The notes under the pieces: model-generated | What the model saw: only the letters and a program-made list of their open reading frames with translations | What the model was told of the DNA's origin: nothing | Database searches by the model: none | Shown: piece after piece, positions 36,066 through 47,539 of the stretch | Numbering within the stretch: position 1 is the stretch's first letter | How the letters are laid out: every line of letters begins with the position of its first letter | Made by a program: the position numbers and the translations under genes | From: Hymenoscyphus infarciens | Taxonomy: Eukaryota > Ascomycota > Leotiomycetes > Helotiales > Helotiaceae | Length of the DNA stretch: 64,000 nucleotides | Assembly (NCBI GenBank): GCA_001414345.1 | Contig: LLCB01000030.1 | Location: 1 to 64,000, forward strand | Reading direction: 5' to 3'

Positions 36066-37289
36066 TCAGATGAAACTCCCAAAACTCGTCTCCCGTCTTC
36101 CATCAAAACTGTTCTCTCCCCGTTCACCCACCCCAGCCCTCATCGAGTCCTGTGAATAAATAGACTCATAGCCCGAAAGCTCTCTCGTTCTCCCACCCAC
36201 TTCATCCCCATGTCCTCTCACACCAAACCCCCTTTCAGACGTCGTCATGATCTGAGAAGGTCTTTTCACAGTCCCCTTTATTATCCCACCGCCCGTATGA
36301 TTATTCTCCTCTAGACTGCCATAGATAGAAAATGCATCCTTTCTAGTCGTGCCACTAGAATCCATCGAAATATCCCCGGATTTCTGATTCGGAAATAACT
36401 TTGGGACGCTAAAGACTGGTGGGATGGTGGGGGCCTTTTCTTGTTTTGATACAGGAGACTGTGTTTGAGAGTGCCGTTTTCGGTAGCGATACCGGAGGAG
36501 GAAGAACGCGAGGAAGAAGAGGGCGAGGATGCCAGCTCCTGTGCCTACTCCGATTGCGATTATTGTGCTCTTTTTTGTCCCTTGACTGATAGGGGCCGCA
36601 CTGGGCGATGAACTTGGGGATGGATTTAGCGTTACGCTGTTCGTAGGAACCAATGAATGACTTGTTGAGGATGGAGTGGAAGCAGAGCTGCTCGTCACAG
36701 ACCCCGAGGCGATTGAGGTTGGCGTGCCGACCCCAACAGGAGGGATATCACGATTGGGTCCTATAGGTGTTGGTGCTGTGAAGCCAGGCACTGCTGAGGT
36801 CGGCGTAACTAATCCAGTGACATGAGTCGAAGAAGCAATCGGTGGAAGACAACTATACTCCGCCAGAGTGTTATCGCAAGTTGGGAGTGCGCTAGGCGCT
36901 GGGTCCGTACGGGTTGTCGCCGTGTGCGTCAAAACCAAGGTTGAAGACTCTGGATATGCAAAGACTTTAAGATTACTTTTCTGTCGAATAGTGAACTGGT
37001 ATTTTGAACCGTGGCGAAGGTTGGTTGGGACATTCCAGCCTCTTGAATAGGTCAGTCCGGGTTTAACATCCTCGAATGTCTCCCCTTTTTGGTTTCTTAG
37101 CTCTCATTCCAAATGCTGGGAAAGCCAAAACTTACAAATGGTGAGTAGATAACCCCCGTTATTTACTTCTGGGTCTTCTACAATGCGGAGATATAATGTT
37201 ATCCCACCCTTTACTTCTGTCCAACTGATATCGAAGTTTGCACCGGGAGTGAGATCTCCAAGATTTGTGTTGAGAAGGCTTGCGTCCAT
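36066..37289 (-). CDS. Ser/Thr-rich single-pass membrane protein (paralog 2)
   Basis: Two exons, 37289-37136 and 37084-36066, give 390 residues. The donor is GTAAGT. The acceptor is a weak 'aaaag' chosen because it is the only one that keeps the downstream frame open; the intron (51 bases) has a GCTAAG branch-like site 12 bases before it. The first exon encodes TPGANFDISWTEVKGG, comparable to FTIKWDYES of paralog 1. The second has a GLTYSRGWNVPTNL block, a Ser/Thr/Pro-rich region and one transmembrane helix with the small-residue entry TIIAIGVGTGAGILALFF. RYRYRKR then starts a basic/polar cytoplasmic tail. There is no signal peptide at this start, so an earlier start cannot be excluded. Confidence 0.75.
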
Positions 37290-37716
37290 CGTAAAAATTC
37301 GAGGTAAAGAAGAGTACAAGTCGAGTTAGAAAGGGTGTAATCTGGGATAAGATGGAACTAAATGTCCGAATGTTTGTTATGGTACAGTGATTTGAAGGTG
37401 ATTCGATCCCATGATATATTCCTAAGTGATTGGAATTCACCATACAGATGATTCACTGCCACCAGTCAATATATTAACGAAATCCGCTAAACAAAGCTCC
37501 TCTCTGACTCCATCATCTCATCACATCTCATATCCATATTTTCTAACCCATCTCCTTCCAACTCAGCAACCACGATCTTGCTGTCCAACTCTTTCACTTC
37601 GCTCTCCCCACCACCACTTCCAACCTCAACAACCTGTTGAGACTTAGCGCACAATTGAGGGGTTTTGAAAGCCGATTTCCGAAATCATGACTCTGTAGAT
37701 ATTCTTCGAAGACTTG
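37290..37716. other. Intergenic region, 0.4 kb
   Basis: Upstream of paralog 2 and downstream of the degenerate third copy. Nothing specific was seen. Confidence 0.4.
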
Positions 37717-38560
37717 CTATTCGCCTCCTCGGAGCTCAACGACGACCAGTTTTATGATACCATTAAGTGTGGGCATACCCAAAGAAACACCGACTCCAAT
37801 CCCAATTCTAGTGTCTCTCGAGATCTCTTGTTGTGCTTCCGAGATGGGTGACGGAGACGTGATGATTGTCGGATGTTCAACGGCCTCTAATGTTGTGGGA
37901 AAAGTGGGCTGAACTGTAGTCTGAACCGTGACCGTTGGTTTTGTGAATGTAATTGATCTTCGAGTTCTCGTTCCATCACCAGCTGGGTCTTCGGCTTTTC
38001 GAGGCAGCTGAGGAGCCGACAGTGATTCTGATATTTGGGGAGCTAAAGTTGGAACGGCCGATGGCCCCACTGTCGTCGGGAATAGCGACGACACTAGAGT
38101 CACAGTCTCTGAGGGTAAGGTGGTCGATGTCGACGGAGAATCAATTGGGGAAGGAAGGACAGTAGTAGGAAACAGTGCTGATATTGCCACTGCGGAAAAG
38201 TCCCGGAGGTAAAGAGAATGGATGGACCTGCCATCAAGCTAAGTAGACTTCAAATTTTGCCACCTGAATCAGAGTCATAAATATATTCAGATGTGTGGGA
38301 GAGGAGGAACCCTGAACTTACATATTATTAGTTTGGATAACGGTTGGGTGGCTGGCTGGTGTGAAGTTGCTTGTGCGAAAATTGACATATGCCCAGACCA
38401 AGAGCCATCCAAACTCAGAACATCCTCCGACAAAAAACCAACCAGTGTTCCGTATTTTCGCATGGCCATTGGGCATCGTACTTATCCGATGTTGCGTCCT
38501 TCCCTCACAAGATAGTACAAGAGAGCCCCGAGGCACCCACGCCGCTCGACCGGGCATCTC
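37717..38560 (-). pseudogene. Degenerate third copy of the Ser/Thr-rich membrane protein
   Basis: The minus strand 38,190-37,717 encodes a Ser/Thr/Pro-rich stretch with repeated 'SLFPTTV' units and an 'ISRDTRIGIGVGVSLG' transmembrane entry like its neighbours. The helix then runs into VELRGGE and a stop, so the 150-residue cytoplasmic tail is missing. An upstream exon (to about 38,560) has a GTAAGT donor at 38,317-38,322. The natural acceptor (GATTCAG, near 38,251) leads to a frame with TAG before the LDGRSIHSLYLRDF block. This suggests a truncated or inactivated gene; a different exon structure is possible. Confidence 0.5.
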
Positions 38561-38584
38561 CCGAGAACAAAAACATACCGAAGT

Positions 38585-39450
38585 TCAATTAATCGAACAT
38601 AAGAGAAATTTCACAATAACACTCACATGATAGAAGGCACAGAAGAAAAAAGTAGGGGGCAAAAGCCGAATCATAATAACTGAACCAAACCACCAAACAC
38701 GGTCTGCAACCCCCATAAGATGATTAGATCCCTCACCACGGGAAACCCGGAGCCCCCACATTGTCATATACCTCCCCCATCCCCTAAACCTATGAGAAGC
38801 ATGAAATCCGTTCTCCGAAGCCACGGACGAGCTCGCACCGTCGACGTCAGCCCTAAAAGAATCAATATCCCATACTCCCGACTGAGTGGAATTGTGCTTG
38901 TCAAATGCAGGATAGCCCACCATTCTACCTGCTGAAACAAAGAATTGGGAATTGGGTCCCGGTGAGTTGGAAGGAAAAATATAATACGTCGCCGAGTCGG
39001 GTATCCGGACGCAAAAGCAAAAGCAAAAGCAAAAAAAGAAAAAAAAGACTCCAAATAAAACCATAACCTCGAAGTGGAAACTTAAAGTCATATCTACATG
39101 CTCCCGCGCCATGCCCTAAACCGGAGAATGAACGCAAAAAAGCAAATGACGATAAAGGTGACCGTTACTTTCGTGATTGTTCCTAAACCAAGTAATCTCA
39201 TCCATGGGGAATCGTTATTACGTTGGCATATCTCGTTAATTTTCTTCGTGATAAAAATGCAGGCAGCGCAAAATGCAATCAGGAAGGAATTTGGGTACTC
39301 TGTGAGTACAGTCCGCCTGATGGGAAGACAGAAAGGCCTCAAACCCTGTGATGCTGCGGTAGCCAGGAGCTCTAGTCGAAGATATTGAATGCCAAAGCGG
39401 GCCGAACTGTGGCTAATGAAGAGCAATCAAGTCGTCCGTGGTTCGAAGAT
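38585..39450 (-). other. Possible remnant of a membrane-protein gene
   Basis: Two overlapping minus-strand frames are hydrophobic: 39,426-39,094 with NSFLIAFCAACIFI and TVTFIVICFFAFIL, and 39,112-38,585 with a later VWWFGSVIMIRLLPP segment. Neither has a convincing ATG and no splice model joins them cleanly. An AAAAGC microsatellite (39,010-39,037) lies between. Kept as a low-confidence remnant. Confidence 0.2.
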
Positions 39451-40292
39451 CTGAGGAAGGGATTAATACATGTTATGTTAATTGAATAATTTGGATGAAA
39501 AATACCTTGATAAAAAAGCTGACTCATTTCTATTCAACATCGTGTGATCGGCTTCCGCAACGTCTCCTGCCAGACATCTTTTCTATGCTCTCACGTTGAC
39601 TCGTCGAGAACCCCAGCAACACCCCTCCATGTGAGTCTTGTACAGCGCTAACATGGAGAAGTTGTCAGATCGCGTCTACCAAGCGGATCTGTTTGGAGGC
39701 AATGGCTAGGTCTGTAGATCTCTTCTACATAGCACCTGTAGCCTCCGATGAGTGTTCGAATGTTTCCAAGCCCCGAGGGAGTGGTGTGGGCTTTATACGG
39801 GTTTTTGAGGACCCGGGCGAGACGTGACCATGCCGCCCACCGCCTCCAACGGCGTTCCAACAAGAGTCTTTCGCAGGTCTCCTCCGAGGAGCAGTCCCAC
39901 AGTAATACCTCCTACGCCGAGTCGTAGATGCTGGCTTCGGGGCAAAGTCAAAGCTTGCAGGCTCTGCTTACTATCACGCTTATCCCCTTCAGAAAGGTAA
40001 CAACTCAGGTGGTTCGGCCGACCCCAATTAGCGACCCGAAAGGACATAGTATACTTGCAAGTATGTCTATCCGTCGAGTTGCATGCCGACCTCCAGACAT
40101 GTAAGCAGCCTTACACGTCCTTCTTCTTCCACCCACAGCTCAGAGTAGGGAAACCGTCGGAGTATTCCGCGCGTTTTAGACGAACGATTGGGCCTTTTTA
40201 AGTCTTGCCCAGGACTAATAGATCGCGCTCAGGTTATGGTAAAGGATGATTTCTAACCAAAAAACTCCCCGGCTACCAGTGTTTCCCAAGGT
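39451..40292. other. Intergenic region
   Basis: 3' of the Zn2Cys6 gene. No frame longer than about 85 codons with coding character and no repeat family were seen. Confidence 0.5.
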
Positions 40293-42992
40293 TTACCAGT
40301 TTCCCAGGCCTTCTCCATCAATGTTCGTGCTTTTCGAACCTATGGGCTGGTCAATATTTGTCATGATTTTCTCAAATGGTATACATACCTGAGTCATGCC
40401 GACAAGTTCAACGAGTTTCATTCTCTCCAAAATGTTGGCTCTTTGTTTTTCATCCCGAGTATCGCATCCAGCTGTGAACATCGGAAATAATAGACACGCC
40501 TCTGTACTGCTTCCCCTCTTAACCTTGGAGAGCAAGTTATGGATTTCTTGCACGGCAGTCTGTACATCGGGATGGTCGGAGGACTTTCCGAGAACACGTC
40601 GGTAGAGGTGGATCAAGCCTGCCCAGTGAAATGCCTCATTAGTCGCCGACATCTCTTGACTAGCGCCTTTGTACGCTTCTTTTCCAGTAAACTGCATATG
40701 AGTGCATGGCTTCGAAGGGTGGCGCCTTGATTCGACTAGATCATGTTCGAGTTTTTCCGCCACCGAAATAGTTTGTTTGGAAGGCCTCCAGTCGCTTTGA
40801 ACAGTACTTTCGGCTTTTATGCGTTGGGCATCGCAGATTTTGGCAAGCTCGGCGGTTTTGGCTAGAAGACGAACACACCTGCTAGTGAACCCGAGAATAC
40901 AGTCGATAAGGTATTCATCCTCGCCATCGATTTCATAATCCAATACCCAGGCTGAGGACGAGTGAGATATTCCACTCAAGCTACCAAGAACGTCGAGATA
41001 GGCAAACCAACTCCATAAAAAAGAAGTGACCTTATCTTTACGAGAATCGGTTTGCATTCCGTAAGTCCCACCCCGAGCAGCAATGATCTGCCGAGCCGTA
41101 TCCAAGTGTTTTTGCCAGGGTACTGAGATTCCGAAGGCTTTGGGTGAAATTATCTCCAAGGAGGCAAGCATTATGGCTGTGGCTAAATTGGCATTTGAAA
41201 TGATCTCGTTCGGATCATCCAAGGCTTTTCTCAGACTAGAGAATATATCTTGAACCCACAAGGCAATACGAGTCGCAGGTTCTGGTTGGCGCAAAAATCG
41301 AGCTCGATGAGACGCGGAATATGCGAGTAGAAGGCAGAGAAGATTGTCATCTTGAATAGCCATTTGAGGCAAAATGTTCTTGAACGGGTTGGAAGAACAT
41401 GTATGGGGGACAAGGCAGCCAGCTGTATGATTGAGAAAATGATGCTATAGGATATATCAGTCGCTGGTAATCACACAAGGAAGCGGAAATGGCTTACGAA
41501 ATACTAAGGCCAACGTTAGCAGAGTTGGCGAGCAGGAAGGAATTTGGGCTTACCAAAAGGTTCATGGGATTCTCCAAAAGCTTGTTAGGAAGTGGTTCAA
41601 ATTCTCGTGGAATAATGATTTTGACAGGATTGTCGTAATAACCTTCGCCTTGATCGAGAGGAGGATAATTGTTCTCCATTCCGAAACCGAATTCCACTGG
41701 TGATAATTCTTGGCGATCAGCAACGGGTTCCAGGGGGGGTTCCGCTGGGAGTGGAGACGATGATTCCGAGATAGCGTTCCTGTCATCGTTTTTGCCAATA
41801 TCCAGATCCTTGAGCCCCTTGTCAACTCCCCAGATGTAATTCGTGTAAACATTCTGGTCATTCTCCCCCGACGAGGATAGTTCAGTATTGGTTATCTGGC
41901 CGTGGCCTGGTATGCCGGGAGGGCCAGACAAGAGCGAGTTCACAGAAAGTCGTCGCAAGTCTGGCGAGCCCAATAAGGCATGTGGTAATTGATGTGTGTG
42001 AGCATTTCCGTGACCCTCATGACGCTGGAAGGAAGGAGAAGGAAGAGGGTTGTGTAAGGAATTTGCGGAAGTTGAGAGGACACTTGGAAGAATATTTGAA
42101 TCTGATGGTGCGGAACTAGAGATAAAGGGCGGTGGCATACTAGCATGGTAATCGCCCTCTTTACTAGCCTCAAATCGAATTCGCTTTGCGGGTCGACCAC
42201 TAACTACCGCTACACTTGTGACTCCAACGTCATTATTATAAACGTTATGAGAAAGTGGCGTGGAATTTGGGCTGTCGATATTTTGAAGAGTTGAACTGCG
42301 ACTGAAAAAGTTGCCATCAAACTCTGTATAGGGAGTGCTTCCGTTGTCCTGACTGTAAGCACCTTGTAAACCATTTCTCTGGACGGCGGAATCTTCAGAA
42401 TTATGTGTGATTGTATGGTATCTTTGGTAGTTCTGCGCGCATCGAGCATCTTGCTCTGATTGTAGACTCGAATTGTATACCATGGGAGTAGGAGCCACAT
42501 GCATTAAACCGGGGTCAATCATTTTGTGACGAGCGGTAGGGGTTGAGGCAGGTTCGTTTCGGTTCGAGTGGATTCGTCTGTCTTTGTTGGATCCCCCTTC
42601 GATCTGTTCCAAACCCTCGTTTTCCTGACGACTAATCATGAAGCTCATTTCTCCAGAACTCGCAGAGCCATGGCTCTCGACCTTATTCTTTCCCCGCCCC
42701 TCCCAATTTAGTCTTATTGAGAAATCGCAAGTTTCGCCTTGCTTTTGGCAGTTTTCGCAAATAGGTCGTCTCTCGTCGCACTTTACTTTGCGTTGTTTAC
42801 ACGGCCTAATCGTGCAACCATGTTAGTGGTCTTTTTACAATCCGTGGAAGTGCAGCAGCATTTGCGGGGTGGGCACGGAGGGGCATAACGTAAACAGATT
42901 CGAAGGGTCTGATGTAATGGAGAAACGCACCAGCAGCCAGTTCGGCTTCTTCTCTTGGGCTCAGGAGCGCCTATCTTCTTCGGTCGCGGCAT
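40293..42992 (-). CDS. Zn2Cys6 transcription factor with Fungal_trans_2-type domain
   Basis: Four exons on the minus strand: 42992-42931, 42805-41554, 41503-41498, 41444-40293, giving 823 residues. The zinc cluster is near residues 17-50: CWPCKQRKVKC, then DERRPIC, ENC and QGETC; the first intron splits the CWPC codon. A long Ser/Pro/Asn-rich middle region carries a basic PAKRIRFE patch. From about residue 438 the regulatory domain begins with YFHHFLNHTAGCLVPH and LPQMAIQDDNLLCLLLAYSASHRARF, typical of fungal-specific factors with the ARCA/acriflavine-type layout. The exon at 41503-41498 is only 6 nt (TATTTC = Tyr-Phe). It is required to restore the conserved YFxHFLNHT motif, and both flanking introns have branch sites (TGCTAAC, GACTGAT). 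The target genes are unknown. Nuclear. Confidence 0.9.
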
Positions 42993-43401
42993 GATATCAT
43001 GTGAATTGGTATAAGGATGGGCTTTGATTCACGATAGTTGTACTCCAGCTAGGTATAATCGATCGGGAGTCAGGGAATGCTGCTCTTCCAAATTGTAGGT
43101 GCCACGATAATGAGATGGATTCGAGTTACATGATGATTGGCAATGGACTCGGACTCGGACTCGGACTCGTTGTAAGGGGGCATGTGCGCGGTTGTCTTTG
43201 GGGTCCTTCTAGATTTGGAAGGCTGGAGAGAGTGGGAGGCTTTCTCGCGAAGCACTGGAAGTGACGACCTCGAGAGTTAAGCTCTAGGTGGGCGCTAGAG
43301 CGATAAGGATAAGCATTGCTGCCTGGATGCCTCAGAAACAGCTTCAGGGAATTGGAAGGTAAAATGGAACTGGCAGTCGCTGAATAGCTGGTTTTCTGAG
43401 A
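42993..43401. other. Intergenic region with a GGACTC repeat
   Basis: Upstream of the zinc-cluster gene and downstream of the cyclophilin. It contains four GGACTC units at 43,145-43,169. No gene. Confidence 0.5.
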
Positions 43402-45359
43402 TTACATGATCTCAATGTTGAGCATTTTTATGTCTTCCTCTGGTTTCTCCTTATACACCCGAGCGTTTTCGATTCTGTGTATCACATCCAAACCTTGTAT
43501 GGCCCTCCCAAAAATCGTATGTTTGTTATCCAACCATGGCTGCAACATATTAGTTGACACTCGAAACAAAAAGATAGGGAAACTTACTGTCTTTTCCGTG
43601 GTAATGAAAAATTGACTACCGTTGGTATTGGGGCCTGCGTTAGCCATACTGACGGTATAGGGCTTGTCGTGTTTAAGTGTGCTGAATTCGTCTTCGAATT
43701 CCCTCCCCCAAATACTTTCACCCCCTGTGCCATCACCCATGGGATCTCCACATTGAATCATGAACTTCCGGATGACTCGATGGAAGATGGTGTTGTTGTA
43801 GTAGCCCCGTTTTGCGTGCGTGACAAAATTTTCCACCGCCTTGGGTGCAGCATCGGGAAACAGTCGAATATGTATATCGCCATAGCTAGTATGAATGATT
43901 GCCGCTGTGCCTGATTCTGCAGTTTTCTTTTCTACCGCTGTGTTGGAATTGACATTGATTGGCTTCTCGTTGTGAACATCTCGCTCGGACTTTGATATGT
44001 TTTCATCGTTTGTGAACATGTAGAATCTAACTTTTCCAACGCCAGTCGCGAACAAGATGGGATCTCGTACTTCTGATTCTTGGAGCAAAGGGTTGTTTGA
44101 TGCAGCCATAGCTACAGTTGTGATCCCTTTCTTTTGGGGCTGTCCTTGGTACAATGCAACACTCAGAGGTCGGAAGTTTTCATCTTTGCCGTAAACCTTG
44201 ACTACTCGGTTGGTGTAGGTATTCAAAAATTTTGTCCCAAGCATTGACCCGTAAATGATAAAGTGTCCCGTCTCGTCAAATATGACATTGGCTTTATTCC
44301 GTAAAGTTGGACCGTCAATTTCTCGTTCCGTCGCCAGGCGCCGCCCAAACTCAACATCTTCAAGTTTCTGAAGAGCTGTACCGGCTTGTTGCATTTCTTC
44401 AATAGTCTGTAAAGACTCATCGTAAGTTCGGTAGAGTCTCCCAGTTGGGAAATCAAAGATCCGGATTTTTCTATCTGGGAATGAAATTGTCGCAAATTGA
44501 GCACCGGAAGGCGAAATCGTAAGGGAGGTCGGTGTTGTTTTGGCTTTCTTAAATTCGAAGAGATTGGTGGAGCTCTTGTATTCAAAAACATTATCCGGCT
44601 TCTCGTAACTCCCACCAGGCCTCCAATATTCCACCATTCCATTCTCATCCACTGATACAACACAGTCATAGGCGTCGTTAAACGCCATCAACGAAACAAC
44701 GCTACGGTGCAATCCCGCGATAGTGTGTATGGGCTCCTGGTTCTCCCCACGCCCATCATAAATTTGGATGGTGTGGTTGACTTCATCTGATACTGCAAGC
44801 AGCGGCAGAGAAGCTCCACGCCTGTGAACCCAGCAAACACATTTTGGCGTAAACTCCACTGTGAGCATAGAGAGAAGATCGAAAGTCATGATGTCGAATA
44901 TTTTGATGCTCTTGTCCGCCCCGGCCGTTGCAAAACTTCTACCGTCCGCGCTCACAGAGACGCTCTTGATCTCTCCATTGTGCGCTTTGAATTCCTTGAC
45001 GAATTCAATGCTTTCCGCTCCTTTCTTCCAGAACTTGACCACACCTTCCACTGAACTTGTTATCAGGAAGTCGGTCATGGGTGTCATCGTAACGAAGGCC
45101 AATTGTTCTCGATGCATGAGAGATTTCGAGTACTTGGCCGAGGTAGGTAGAGCTGAGATATAAAGCTTTTCGTATGGGAGCTTGCGTTTCTTCTTCTTGG
45201 GAGCCTCAGCGGAGGGTAGTTGTGGGCCCATATCATCGTCCGATGAGGAGTCTGGGGATGTTAGCATTTAGCAAAGGTGATGGGCAAGAATGTAAACATA
45301 CCATCATCATCGGAGCGACTCCTCTTATTGGACTTTACTTCCTGTTCGTCGGCGGCCAT
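43402..45359 (-). CDS. WD40-cyclophilin peptidyl-prolyl isomerase (PPWD1/Cyp15 type)
   Basis: Three exons, 45359-45302, 45251-43588 and 43539-43402, give 619 residues; both introns are 48-50 bases. The N-terminus is Asp/Ser-rich with a KKKKRK nuclear signal. WD40 repeats follow (GVVKFWKK, AHNGEIKSVSVSADGRSFATAGADKS as the clearest), and the C-terminal 160 residues are a cyclophilin. Active-site motifs: FHRVIRKFMIQCGDP, GGESIWGREFEDE, NTNGSQFFIT and WLDNKHTIFGR; the catalytic Arg (FHR) is present. Family knowledge: spliceosome-associated isomerases that catalyse Xaa-Pro isomerisation. The second intron could be read through in frame; it is spliced here because it has proper borders and interrupts the conserved TEKT-PWLDNKH motif. 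Divergent from the FAR-17a-like gene. Confidence 0.95.
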
Positions 45360-45581
45360 GGTGAAGATGGGTGAAGGTTGAGTGATGGTGTTGTTTGGGA
45401 GCTCATAAGGCTGAGAGCGAGGCCACAATAATTGGGAGCTCCAAAGGCTTGGCGCCTCTCTGACGACTCGTCCGTCTCTGTTCGCATCTGCGGGTGTCGA
45501 TGAAGCAAAACAATCTTTGAATGCCTTCACTTTTCTTTTCTTTATAACTCGTCTCGGCTAGGAAATCCGTCTCATAACATA
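45360..45581. promoter_or_regulatory. Bidirectional promoter region, cyclophilin / FAR-17a-like
   Basis: 222 bases separate the two divergent start codons, so both promoters must lie here or overlap. No consensus element was assigned. Confidence 0.5.
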
Positions 45582-46336
45582 ATGGCTAGACACCCTCTCC
45601 AAAAGCTGTCCTCTCCTTCCCGCGGCTTCTCAGCCTTCGTCCACATTGCGGGCATCATCTCATTCTCGCTGTCCTACAAATATCTCGTCGACTTCCCCAG
45701 CTTGATAAACGAGTCGTATGGGTGGCATTGGCAGTACTTGACGATTCTCGGACTCACAGTCGCACATGCAACCTTCATATTTGGTCTTCTAGCCGACATC
45801 ACCGATTCCCCTACCCTTTTCGCCATCAAGAACAGCTTGTCACTATGCAGCACTCCCCTCGAAGTTCTGATCAGCATCCTGTATTGGGGAATCAGCGCTA
45901 TTGATAAAACATTGGTTGTGCCACCCGAGCTTTACATTGCGCCGTTGGCAGATATTGGATTTCATGCTATGCCATCGATACTGCTGACGATTGATCTGCT
46001 ATTGCTTTCGCCGCCATGGACGATCAGAGCTCTTCCCGCAATGGGATTGAGTTCCGCCATTGCTGTGATGTACTGGGCGTGGGTAGAGCATTGCTTCCAG
46101 CATAATGGCTTGTAAGTGTGAACTTCTATGCGTATTTGCAGCATACTAATTGTCATGCTAGTTACCCATATCCCTTATTCGAACAACTTGACCTTCCACA
46201 ACGAGTTGCCCTTTTCACGGGAGCCGCCATTACCATGACTGGTAGCACGGTCATGCTCAAATGGCTGTATGCAAAGGTCAACGGCATAGATGGAGAGCAA
46301 TTGCGAAGCACGCCCACACACGCCAAAGGAGAATAA
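45582..46336 (+). CDS. FAR-17a/AIG1-like membrane protein
   Basis: Two exons, 45582-46111 and 46162-46336, with a 50-base intron (TT|T gives Phe), give 234 residues. About six hydrophobic helices are visible. Family features: a start HPLQKLSSPSRGFSAFVHIAG, the segment SYGWHWQYLTILGL, ADIGFHAMPSILLTIDLLLLSPPW with a helix-embedded His, then WAWVEHCF and FYPYPLFEQL. Related proteins in animals (AIG1/ADTRP) hydrolyse FAHFA lipids through a Thr and a His. The fungal substrate is unproven. It probably resides in the ER membrane. Confidence 0.9.
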
Positions 46337-47539
46337 ATACAGGTATAGAGAGGGGGTTCTTGTTGTACAAATAGAGCGTATGATATTGATAGAGTGAAAA
46401 GCTTCGGTTTTCCTTGAGGTTTTAGCCAGCTTGCTTTTCTTTCGAGCGCAGTGCTGCCAAGTGGCAGTACAACGAATACTGTGCTTGTTTTGATACCGAC
46501 CTAATGGGGAATTTGGTTAATTCTTTACTGCTTTTGTCATTTTCAGAGCACCAAAGATCCCTCTGCCTGTAATGCTTCAAGGTTATGTCTGCCATGAGGA
46601 GATTTGTCTGTCATACCTCATCATACCACCTTGTTCTCCAAGGGTTGGGAGAACATAGGAGTAGTACTCCTGGGATTCCTGAGATGGGATTCCTGAGATC
46701 TTCGCATGTAGTGCATGGCTGCTTTGTGGAAGCTTGGAATATACTACTCGCTCTTGGCGATATCCCAAAAACCGTCTTGTACTACAGAAAATATCCCAAG
46801 TGCCAGGTTCTTGTACTACATTAAAGCAGCCTCAAGCAGCCTCAAGCAGTTTTGCTCTAAGAGAAGTGCTCTTCTAGGCTACATTAATATGCCCTCTAGT
46901 TAGTGATACTTATTCTGTAGATCTTTTCAATCATTTCAGTCATTCTCCTGTTTTTAGCTCTTAGAGAATGATATTCTTTCACGTTTGTAAGTGGGCCTAG
47001 ATATGGCATAAACACATTTTCTTCAGCATTCCACACCAGTGATTGATTACATTAGTTTTTTATTCCCGTCAATTTGATTCCAGCCATCTGTGCAACATAA
47101 AATCCACTTCAGCCGCTTGGTTCAGTCAGTTTCTTGCAGCAGTCTCAAATGTAAACCTTTGATCCATGTTGGATCACAACAATACTGTTTCATAAAGTGC
47201 CTTTTCAAACGAAACCATACTGCACAACCCTCAATACCTCCTCTCTTTACCAATGAACACAATTAAACCAATAAAGTTATTAGAGCTCTTCATGTCACCT
47301 TAAGTCACTGCACATATCCCTGGCGTTATGACTAGAATTCACTAAGCGTGAATGATAAATATGGACTCTGTTAATGTAGTTCACTTGCTATCTCTCTGTC
47401 AATCTTGTATTTCAATCACTGAAACTAGGGATTATTTTTGTTCAACGTCTTTTCTCTCATTAGAAACCTTCCAACTCCGCTCAAAGCTCATTGAACATCC
47501 TTCATTTCAGTTCCACCATCAACCTTGAAATCGTAAAAT
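46337..47539. other. Intergenic region, 1.2 kb
   Basis: Upstream of the P450. It contains a few short repeats (GATGGGATTCCTGAGAT-like near 46,675; CTCAAGCAGC twice near 46,830). No gene or known motif. Confidence 0.5.
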
